Part shown: positions 6,669-13,128 of the stretch, piece after piece
Position numbering within the stretch: the first letter of the stretch is position 1
How the letters are laid out: each line of letters opens with the position of its first letter
NCBI GenBank assembly: GCA_903928275.1
Contig: CAIYQJ010000352.1
Location: forward strand, 1-16,138
Length of the DNA stretch: 16,138 nt
Direction of reading: 5' to 3'
Source of the DNA: an uncultured Chloroflexota bacterium
Lineage (GTDB): Bacteria; Chloroflexota; Limnocylindria; Limnocylindrales; CSP1-4
Position numbers and translations under genes: made by a program
The notes under the pieces: generated by a model
Seen by the model: the letters and a program-made list of their open reading frames with translations, nothing else
Database searches by the model: none
What the model was told of the DNA's origin: nothing

Positions 6669-8980
6669 GCGCCAGGCGACAGGACGCAGAGCGCGCCGAC
6701 GGCGCCGACGGCGCCGACGGCCCCGGACCCGCGACCCCGGTCGCCGGTGGCGCCGACGGTCCCGGACCCGCGACCCCGGTCGCCGGCGGCGGCGCGGACA
6801 CCCCGCTCCCCGTGGACGTGGGACTCGTCGAGGCGGCGCGTGACGGCGGGATCGATCGGGCCGCCGCCCGCCGAGCGGAGCTCGTGCCCGCGGTCGAGCG
6901 CGCGAACCGCCTCTACTACGTCGACGACGCGCCCGAGCTGAGCGATGCGGAGTACGACGCGCTCTTCCGCGAGCTCGTCGCGATCGAGGCGGCATTCCCG
7001 GGACTCGCCGCGCATGGATCGCCCACGCGCCGGGTGGGCGCGACGTCCGTCGTCGGGCCGTTCGCCGAGGTCCGCCACGGGCGGCCGATGCTCAGCCTGT
7101 CGAACGCGTTCGGCCATGACGAGCTGCGCGCATTCGACGCCCGCGTCCGCAGGGGCCTCGACCTCGCGGCCGCGCCCGAGCCTGCCCCGGGGCTCACGTA
7201 CGTCGCCGAGCTGAAGATCGACGGCCTCGCGGTGAGCCTCCGCTACCTCGACGGCCTGTTCGTCCAGGGCGCCACGCGCGGGGACGGCACGACGGGCGAG
7301 GACGTGACCGCCAACCTGCGGACGATCGCGTCGGTGCCGCATCGCCTTGCCGAGCCGGCCTCGGTCGAGGCTCGCGGCGAGGTCTACATGCCCAAGGCCG
7401 AGTTCGCGCGGATCAACGCCGAGCGCGAGGAGGCGGGGTTGCCGCTCTACCAGAACCCGCGCAACAGCGGGGCCGGGTCGCTGCGACAGCAGGATCCGGC
7501 GGTCACCGCCAGTCGGCGTCTCGCGACGTGGGTCTACCAGCTGGTCGAGAGCCGGGCGGATGACGACGCGCGGGACGCGGTCGCGACGCAGTCGGCCGCT
7601 CTCGACCGCCTGGCCGCCCTCGGGTTCCGCGTCAACCCCGATCGCGAGGTCGGGCTCGACATCGACGGCGTCATCGCCTTCCTCGAGCGCTGGCGCGATG
7701 CGCGCCACGAGCTGCCGTACGAGACGGACGGCGTCGTCGTGAAGGTCGATCGACTCGACTTCCAGCGCCGGCTCGGGATGGTGGCCCGGGCGCCGCGCTG
7801 GGCGATCGCGTACAAGTTCCCGCCGGAGCAGGTCGAGACGATCGTGGAGGACATCGTCGCGTACGTCGGCCGCACCGGGACGCTCACCCCGGTCGCGCAC
7901 CTGCGACCGGCGAAGGTGGCCGGCTCGACGGTCTCGCGCGCCACGCTCCACAACCTCGACGAGGTGCGCCGCAAGGACGTCCGGATCGGCGACACTGTCA
8001 TCCTCCAGAAGGCCGGCGACGTGATCCCGGAGGTCGTCCGACCGCTGCCGGACCGTCGGACCGGAGCGGAGCGCGAGTTCGCGATGCCCGCCACCTGCCC
8101 GGTCTGCGGCACGCCCGTCGAGCACGCCGAGGGCGAGGTCCGCTACCGGTGCCCGAACACGGCCTGCCCCGCCCGGATCTTCGAGGAGCTCGCGCACTTC
8201 GCGGGGCGCGGCGGCATGGATATCGAGGGTGCCGGGTACGCCGTCATCGCGCAGCTCCTGGAGAGGGGACTCCTGCGCACCCGTGGGGACTTCTACCGCG
8301 TCGCCGTCGAGCAGCTGGAGGCGCTCGACCGCTTCGGGCGGAAGAGCGCGGAGAACCTCATCGTCTCGATCGAGCGCGCCCGGCGGCGCCCCCTGGCGCG
8401 GATCCTCTACGCGCTCGGGATCCCGCAGGTCGGGGAGCAGACGGCGATCGACCTCGCGGCGTGGATCGGCGCGACGTGGCCGCCCGCCGACGAAGAGCCG
8501 ATGGACGGCCCGGACGGCTGGCTCGCGCGCGTGACCGACGCGCTGCGGACCGCGGAGGCCGAGCGGTTCGAGGAGGTGCCGGGGATCGGGCCCACGGTGG
8601 CGGCGGGCATCGCCGGGTATTTCGCGGGCGACGCCACCGCCGGCGTCCTCGACGATCTCGTCCGGGCCGGCGTGGAGCCGGAGCGGCCGGCCCGGATGCC
8701 TGCTGCGGTCGGGGGGGTGGGGGAGCCCGGGCCGCTGGCGGGACGGACCGTCGTCGTCACGGGCTCCCTCGAGGGGTTCTCGCGCGAGGAGGCCGACGCG
8801 GTCATCCGGGCCGCCGGGGGCAAGGCGTCGGGCTCGGTGTCGAAGAAGACCGGCTACGTGGTCGCCGGGCCCGGGGCCGGCTCCAAGCTCGCGAAGGCCC
8901 AGGAGCTCGGCGTGCCCGTCCTCGACGAGGCCGGCTTCCGGCGGCTGCTCGCGGGCGAGGCACCATCGGACGAGGCCTGA
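6665..8980 (+). CDS. ligA: NAD-dependent DNA ligase LigA
   Basis: Seals nicks in duplex DNA using NAD+ as adenylate donor, in replication and repair. Domains in order: NMN-binding domain Ia (ANRLYYVDDAPELSDAEYD, about 80-97); adenylation domain with the nucleophile K184 in AELKIDG, then EARGEVYMP, NPRNSGAGSLRQ and YETDGVVVKVD; OB fold (WAIAYKFPPEQ ... VGRTGTLTPVAHLRP); a four-Cys zinc finger (C478, C481, C496, C501); helix-hairpin-helix repeats (FGRKSAENLI, VPGIGPTVAAGIAGYF); and a C-terminal BRCT domain (about 691-767). At 771 residues it is about 100 longer than E. coli LigA (671). About 60 extra residues are an N-terminal Gly/Ala/Pro tail containing a duplicated 13-residue unit. All catalytic motifs look intact. 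The ATG overlaps the helicase stop by 4 nt. The gene is convergent with the acetyltransferase, whose stop lies 38 nt away. Confidence 0.98.
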   Translation: MSARRQDAERADGADGADGPGPATPVAGGADGPGPATPVAGGGADTPLPVDVGLVEAARDGGIDRAAARRAELVPAVERANRLYYVDDAPELSDAEYDALFRELVAIEAAFPGLAAHGSPTRRVGATSVVGPFAEVRHGRPMLSLSNAFGHDELRAFDARVRRGLDLAAAPEPAPGLTYVAELKIDGLAVSLRYLDGLFVQGATRGDGTTGEDVTANLRTIASVPHRLAEPASVEARGEVYMPKAEFARINAEREEAGLPLYQNPRNSGAGSLRQQDPAVTASRRLATWVYQLVESRADDDARDAVATQSAALDRLAALGFRVNPDREVGLDIDGVIAFLERWRDARHELPYETDGVVVKVDRLDFQRRLGMVARAPRWAIAYKFPPEQVETIVEDIVAYVGRTGTLTPVAHLRPAKVAGSTVSRATLHNLDEVRRKDVRIGDTVILQKAGDVIPEVVRPLPDRRTGAEREFAMPATCPVCGTPVEHAEGEVRYRCPNTACPARIFEELAHFAGRGGMDIEGAGYAVIAQLLERGLLRTRGDFYRVAVEQLEALDRFGRKSAENLIVSIERARRRPLARILYALGIPQVGEQTAIDLAAWIGATWPPADEEPMDGPDGWLARVTDALRTAEAERFEEVPGIGPTVAAGIAGYFAGDATAGVLDDLVRAGVEPERPARMPAAVGGVGEPGPLAGRTVVVTGSLEGFSREEADAVIRAAGGKASGSVSKKTGYVVAGPGAGSKLAKAQELGVPVLDEAGFRRLLAGEAPSDEA
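6710..6787. repeat. Two tandem 39-bp units in the ligA 5' end
   Basis: Units 6710-6748 and 6749-6787 are near identical and each encode GADGPGPATPVAG (residues 16-28 and 29-41 of LigA). They are preceded by shorter GAD repeats (GCCGACGGC, 6697 on). The 39-bp length keeps the frame. This looks like a recent minisatellite duplication in a disordered N-terminal tail. Confidence 0.93.
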
Positions 8981-9018
8981 CGGGCCCGGACCGCCCGCCG
9001 AAGCCGGGCTGATCCGGC

Positions 9019-9882
9019 CTACCCGAGCGCGTGGTTGAACTGCCCCCAGATCCCCGAGAGCGGCGCCTCGATCGGCGCGCCCCGCGCGAGTCGCGGCGCC
9101 GTCCACGCGTCCGTCCAGCCGTCGCGATGGAGCATGGCGAGGCCCGCCTCGTTCGACGCGAGGACCCCGGCCCGCACGCGATGGCCGCGCTCGGCAGCGC
9201 GCAGCCGCTCGGCGAGGATCACGCGGGCGTCCTCCGGGTCGGCGGCGATCGTGGCACCGCCGCCCCACGGAGCCCGGCAGAGGAACCCGCGCAAGCGACC
9301 GTCTGCTCCGCCGCGAAGCGCGAGCCCACCGGGCTCCTCGCTGAATGCCGCCAGGAGGTGCGCCCGGTCCTCACCGGTTGCGGCGCGGTCGAGGGCCGCT
9401 GCCTCCGGCACGTCGGCGCGCGTGAACGCGGTCATCGCGCGGGCACCGTCGACCCGGGCGGCCGCCGACCCCTCCGGCGCTCCCGTCCCCGTCGCGTGGC
9501 GCTCGAGCGTCGCGTACCGATCAAAGACCTCGAACCCCATGCGCTCGTACAGCCGGCGTCCCTCGTCCGTCGCGACGAGCACGAGGGTGCGGCAGCCTCC
9601 CGCTTCCAGGCCGTCGCACACGCGCTGCGTGAGCGCGTGGCCCAGGCCTTCGCGGCGCCGCTCGGGGACGACGTAGATCGTCCCCACCCAGCCGACCGCG
9701 CCGTTCGTCGTGCCCACCCCGGTCCCCACGATCGCGCCGTCGTCCTCGGCCACGACGGGGTGGCACCCCGCGTGCCCGGCGACGAACGCGAACCACGCCC
9801 GGCGCTCGCCCCAGTCGCCCCGGAGCAGCGCCTCGGTGGCGGCGTCCACGTCGGCGGGTCGCATCGGCCGGATCTCCGTCAT
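9019..9882 (-). CDS. GNAT-family acetyltransferase with a second, YitH-like domain
   Basis: A 287-residue putative N-acyltransferase. The N-terminal half is a full GNAT domain: MTEIRPMRPADVDA at strand 1, VGWVGTIYVVPERRREGLG with the acetyl-CoA pyrophosphate loop RREGLG at residues 76-81, and LVATDEGRRLYERMGFEVFDRYATLER closing the fold. The C-terminal half (FTRADVPEAAALDRAATGEDRAHLLAAF ... VRAGVLASNEAGLAMLHRDGW ... PLSGIWGQFNHALG) resembles the Acetyltransf_18/YitH domain often found after such a GNAT domain. The substrate is unknown. It is convergent with ligA and divergent from gatC, with only 61 nt between start codons. A possible minus-strand -10 (TAGGCT at 9897-9892) sits 9 nt before the ATG, and no clear Shine-Dalgarno is seen. 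Probably a metabolic bystander rather than part of the gat operon. Confidence 0.9.
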   Translation of the reverse strand: MTEIRPMRPADVDAATEALLRGDWGERRAWFAFVAGHAGCHPVVAEDDGAIVGTGVGTTNGAVGWVGTIYVVPERRREGLGHALTQRVCDGLEAGGCRTLVLVATDEGRRLYERMGFEVFDRYATLERHATGTGAPEGSAAARVDGARAMTAFTRADVPEAAALDRAATGEDRAHLLAAFSEEPGGLALRGGADGRLRGFLCRAPWGGGATIAADPEDARVILAERLRAAERGHRVRAGVLASNEAGLAMLHRDGWTDAWTAPRLARGAPIEAPLSGIWGQFNHALG

Positions 9883-9931
9883 CTCGGCGTGAGCCTATCG
9901 CCGATGGCGGCGGCGCGCCCGCGGCCTCCGC

Positions 9932-9944
9932 TATCATCCCGGCA
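9932..9944 (+). promoter_or_regulatory. -10 box and leaderless start of gatC
   Basis: TATCAT at 9932-9937 (identical to the tetR -10) is followed by 6 nt and the ATG at 9944. No Shine-Dalgarno precedes the start. This should be the promoter of the whole gatC-to-membrane-protein cluster. No recognisable -35 lies 16-18 bp upstream. Confidence 0.65.
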
Positions 9945-10240
9945 TGCCCTCCCTCTCCCGCGACGACGTGGAGCATGTCGCCCACCTCGCGCGCCTCGGC
10001 CTCACCGCAGACGAGATCGGGCGGCTCCAGGACCAGCTCAACCACATCGTCGAGCAGTACGCGAAGCTCGCCGAGCTGGACACGGACGCCATCGCCCCCA
10101 CCGCCCAGACCATCGAGCTCGAGAACATCCTGCGCGACGACGAGCCTCGGCCCTCGCTCCCGGCCAGCGCCGTGCTCGACAACGCGCCGGAGACGCGCGA
10201 TGGACGTCTCGTGGTCCCCGCGATCATCGGGGGCGACTGA
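9944..10240 (+). CDS. gatC: Asp-tRNA(Asn)/Glu-tRNA(Gln) amidotransferase subunit C
   Basis: A 98-residue GatC, the small subunit that wraps around GatA and holds GatA and GatB together. It has the normal family length and motifs: SRDDVEHVAHLARLGLTADE at the N-terminus, LNHIVEQYAKLAELDTD in the middle, and the conserved end LRDDEPRPSLPASAVLDNAPETRDGRLVVPAII. Its ATG is preceded by a -10 box at leaderless spacing, making it the probable first gene of the operon. The gatA GTG begins 2 nt after its stop codon, and the five G residues in the last GatC codons can serve as the gatA ribosome site. Confidence 0.96.
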   Translation: MPSLSRDDVEHVAHLARLGLTADEIGRLQDQLNHIVEQYAKLAELDTDAIAPTAQTIELENILRDDEPRPSLPASAVLDNAPETRDGRLVVPAIIGGD

Positions 10241-10242
10241 GC

Positions 10243-11832
10243 GTGTCCGGCGACCTCACGCGGCTCACGGCGCACGCGATGGCGGTCGGCCTCCGGGCGG
10301 GCGACTTCACTGCCGAGGAGCTCGCCACGGCCCACCTCGACGCGATCGAGGCCGAGGATCGGGCGCTCGGAGCGTGGCTCGCGGTGGACCGCACCGAGGT
10401 GCTCGTCCAGGCCCATGCCGCCGACGCGACCCTCGATCTCGCGCGCCGCGTGGGCCCGGCGATGTCCGCGACGCTGCACCCGCTCCACGGCGTGCCGGTC
10501 GCGCTGAAGGACCTCGTGTCCGTGCGGGGCGGCCGGTGCACCGCGGGCTCCCGCATCCTCGCGGGATACACCTCGCCCTACGATGCCCACATCACCGAGC
10601 GGCTTCGCGCCGTCGGCGCCGTGATCCTGGGCAAGACGAACATGGACGAGTTCGCCATGGGCTCGTCCACGGAGCACTCCGCGTATGGCCCCACCTCCAA
10701 CCCGTGGGACCTCGACCGCGTGCCCGGGGGCTCCTCCGGCGGCTCGGCCGCTGCGGTCGCTGCGTACCACGCCCCGGTCGCCATCGGGACGGATACCGGT
10801 GGCTCCGTCCGGCAGCCGGCGTCGCTCTGCGGGATCGTGGGGATGAAGCCCACCTACGGCCGCGTGAGCCGCTACGGCGTCGTGGCGTTCGCGTCGTCGC
10901 TCGACCAGGTGGGGCCGCTCGCGCGCGACGCGCGCGACGCCGCGGCGCTCCTCCACGCTGTCGCCGGGCGCGATGACCGCGACTCCACCTCGGCGCCCAT
11001 CCCGGTCCCGGACGGTCTGCTGTCGCTCCCCGACTCGGACGACGAGGCGGCCGCCGGCATCCGCGGACTCCGCCTGGGGCTGCCGCGCGAGTACTTCGTC
11101 GCGGGGATGGAGCCGGGCACCGAGGCGCGGATCCGCGAGGCGGTCACGCTCCTCGAGGCGGCCGGCGCCACGGTCGAGGAGGTCTCACTCCCGCACACCG
11201 ACTACGGCATCGCCGCGTACTACATCGTGGCGTCCGCGGAGGCCAGCGCGAACCTCGCCCGGTACGACGGGATCCGATTCGGGCTCGCGCGGCGCGGCGG
11301 CGACGTGCTGGAGGACTACCTCGCGACGCGCGGGGAGGGCTTCGGGCCGGAGGCGAAGCGGCGGATCATGCTCGGCACGTACGCGCTCTCGGCCGGCTAC
11401 TACGACGCGTTCTACGGCAAGGCGCAGAAGGTCCGGACACTCATCAAGGCCGACTTCGACGCCGTGTGGGCCGCGGGCGTCGACGCGATCGTCGCTCCCA
11501 CGAGCCCGAGCGTGGCGTGGCGCCTCGGCGCCAAGCTGGACGACCCCGTCGCGATGTACCTCACCGACGTCTGCACGCTGCCCGTCAACATGGCCGGCCT
11601 GCCCGGCGCATCGATCCCCGCCGGCCTCTCCGATGGCCTCCCGGTCGGGCTCCAGCTCATCGGGCGGCCGTGGAGCGAGCTCGAGCTCCTGCGGCTCGCG
11701 CGCGGCTTCGAGGGGATCACCGCCGGCGCCCCGTGGCGGGGCGTCGAACCGCCCGGCCTTGCCGCCCTCCGCTCGGCGTCGAGCCCAAGGCCCGCCGACC
11801 GGGCCGCGGCTCTCGGCGCAGGCGACCGCTGA
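10243..11832 (+). CDS. gatA: Asp-tRNA(Asn)/Glu-tRNA(Gln) amidotransferase subunit A
   Basis: GatA is the glutaminase of the GatCAB complex: it frees ammonia from glutamine and passes it to GatB. The 529-residue product has the amidase-signature triad Lys-cisSer-Ser at K89 (ALKDLVSVRG), S164 (GGSSGGS, 162-168) and S188 (DTGGSVRQPA). The 75 and 24 residue spacings equal those of S. aureus GatA (K79/S154/S178). Other family motifs are LHGVPVALKD, ILGKTNMDEFAMGSSTEHSAYG, GMKPTYGRVSRYGVVAFASSLDQVGP and the C-terminal LPVNMAGLPGASIP. The start is GTG 10243, 2 nt after gatC, with GGGGG about 9 nt upstream. A longer open frame upstream lies antisense to the acetyltransferase gene and lacks amidase homology. 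The length is slightly above the typical 480-500 residues. Confidence 0.97.
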   Translation: MSGDLTRLTAHAMAVGLRAGDFTAEELATAHLDAIEAEDRALGAWLAVDRTEVLVQAHAADATLDLARRVGPAMSATLHPLHGVPVALKDLVSVRGGRCTAGSRILAGYTSPYDAHITERLRAVGAVILGKTNMDEFAMGSSTEHSAYGPTSNPWDLDRVPGGSSGGSAAAVAAYHAPVAIGTDTGGSVRQPASLCGIVGMKPTYGRVSRYGVVAFASSLDQVGPLARDARDAAALLHAVAGRDDRDSTSAPIPVPDGLLSLPDSDDEAAAGIRGLRLGLPREYFVAGMEPGTEARIREAVTLLEAAGATVEEVSLPHTDYGIAAYYIVASAEASANLARYDGIRFGLARRGGDVLEDYLATRGEGFGPEAKRRIMLGTYALSAGYYDAFYGKAQKVRTLIKADFDAVWAAGVDAIVAPTSPSVAWRLGAKLDDPVAMYLTDVCTLPVNMAGLPGASIPAGLSDGLPVGLQLIGRPWSELELLRLARGFEGITAGAPWRGVEPPGLAALRSASSPRPADRAAALGAGDR

Positions 11833-11845
11833 GAGGAAGGACCCG

Positions 11846-13126
11846 ATGACGACGACCTCGACCGACCCGACGGCCGGCGCCCCTGGCGGGCCGACGGGCG
11901 TCGCCGACTTCGCGACGCGGGCGCTGTCCCGGCGCGTCCGCGAGGTGCCCCCGTCCGGCATCCGCCGCTTCTTCGACATCGCGGCCACGATGCACGACGT
12001 CATCAGCCTCGGCATCGGCGAGCCCGACTTCGACACGCCGCCCGACATCGTCGAGGCGGGCATCGCGTCGCTCCGCGCGGGACGTACGCACTACTCGAGC
12101 AACTACGGGACGCGCGAGCTGCGCCAGCACCTGTCTGATCACCTCCAGCGTCTCTACGGCGTCCGGTACGACGCGGACACCGAGATCATCGTCACGATCG
12201 GCGCGTCGGAGGCGGTCGACATCGCGCTCCGCGCCACCATCGACGCGGGCGACGAGGTCGTGCTCCACGAGCCGTCGTACGTGGCGTACGTGCCGGGGAT
12301 CCTGTTCGCGGGGGGCGTGCCGCGGCTCGTCCCGACCCGTCTCGAGGACGACTTCGAGCTCGATCCGGCCGCGGTCGAGGCGGCCATCGGTCCGAAGACG
12401 AAGGCCCTGTTCCTCGGCTACCCGTGCAACCCCACCGGCGCGGTGCTCTCGGACGAGATCCAGGACCGGCTCGCGGAGATCGCCGTCCGCCACGACCTCG
12501 TGGTGTACAGCGACGAGATCTACGACCGCCTCGTCTACGGCGGCCATCGGCACCGCGCAATGAGCGCCCTGCCGGGCATGCGCGAGCGGACGATCCTCAT
12601 GGGCGGGTTCAGCAAGGCATACGCGATGACCGGCTGGCGCGTGGGCTGGCTGTGCGCCCCCGCGCACCTGGTCGACGGCATCGTGAAGGTGCACCAGTAC
12701 GCCATCATGTCGGCGCCCACCACGGCCCAGGACGCCGCGGTCCACGCCCTCAAGCACGGCGAGGCGGACGTGCTGCGGATGCGGGCCGAGTACGACACGA
12801 GGCGTCGGCTCATGGTGGACGGGTTCAACGCGATCGGTCTCACGACATTCGAGCCGCGCGGCGCGTTCTACGCGTTCCCGCGGATCAGCTCCACGGGGCT
12901 CGACAGCGAGACGTTCGCCATGCGGCTGCTCGAGGAGGAGCGCGTCGCGGTCGTCCCCGGGGATGCCTTCGGGCCGTCGGGCGCCGGGCACGTCCGTGCC
13001 TGCTACGCCACGTCGGAGGAGCGGATCCGCGAGGCGATCCGGCGCATCGGGCGGTTCGTCACCGGCCTCCGCGAGGAGCGCGGGATGGAGGCCCAGGAGG
13101 GCTTCGACCTGGGCGGGGGCGACTGA
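11846..13126 (+). CDS. Class I/II PLP-dependent aminotransferase inside the gat operon
   Basis: A 426-residue fold-type I aminotransferase. Features seen: ISLGIGEPDFDTPPDIVEA near the N-terminus, the cofactor-contacting ITIGASEAVD-like loop (IVTIGASEAVDIAL), NPTGAVLS (the Asn-Pro pair contacting PLP), YSDEIYDRLVY, and the PLP Lys K257 in GGFSKAYAMTGWRVGW. It resembles aspartate aminotransferase or PatA-type enzymes of the I-gamma group, which use Glu or Asp; the exact substrate is not certain. ATG 11846 is supported by GAGGAAGG 5 nt upstream and lies 13 nt after gatA. About 30 Ser/Thr/Pro/Gly-rich residues precede the fold. Its place between gatA and gatB implies cotranscription with the amidotransferase. 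It could link the Glu/Asp pool to amidotransferase activity, which is inference. Confidence 0.93.
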   Translation: MTTTSTDPTAGAPGGPTGVADFATRALSRRVREVPPSGIRRFFDIAATMHDVISLGIGEPDFDTPPDIVEAGIASLRAGRTHYSSNYGTRELRQHLSDHLQRLYGVRYDADTEIIVTIGASEAVDIALRATIDAGDEVVLHEPSYVAYVPGILFAGGVPRLVPTRLEDDFELDPAAVEAAIGPKTKALFLGYPCNPTGAVLSDEIQDRLAEIAVRHDLVVYSDEIYDRLVYGGHRHRAMSALPGMRERTILMGGFSKAYAMTGWRVGWLCAPAHLVDGIVKVHQYAIMSAPTTAQDAAVHALKHGEADVLRMRAEYDTRRRLMVDGFNAIGLTTFEPRGAFYAFPRISSTGLDSETFAMRLLEEERVAVVPGDAFGPSGAGHVRACYATSEERIREAIRRIGRFVTGLREERGMEAQEGFDLGGGD

Positions 13127-13128
13127 CC

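Noticed and set aside
8984..9009. Inverted repeat between ligA and the acetyltransferase gene as a two-way terminator.
   Set aside because: It has only 6 bp with a 14-nt loop, and competing pairings; not convincing.
3396..9268. Very long open frames on the minus strand opposite the helicase and ligA (for example 3396-6995 and 6323-9268).
   Set aside because: They are rich in Arg/Ala/Gly/Pro with no recognisable domains and lie antisense to clear, motif-complete genes. Stop codons are rare in all frames at this GC content.
9031..10242. Upstream extension of the gatA reading frame across the acetyltransferase region.
   Set aside because: The translated extension is low-complexity and antisense to a proper GNAT gene; amidase homology begins just after GTG 10243.
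10973..11845. Upstream extension of the aminotransferase frame through gatA.
   Set aside because: It overlaps gatA out of frame and is Ser/Arg-rich noise; ATG 11846 has a strong ribosome site and the aminotransferase fold begins after it.
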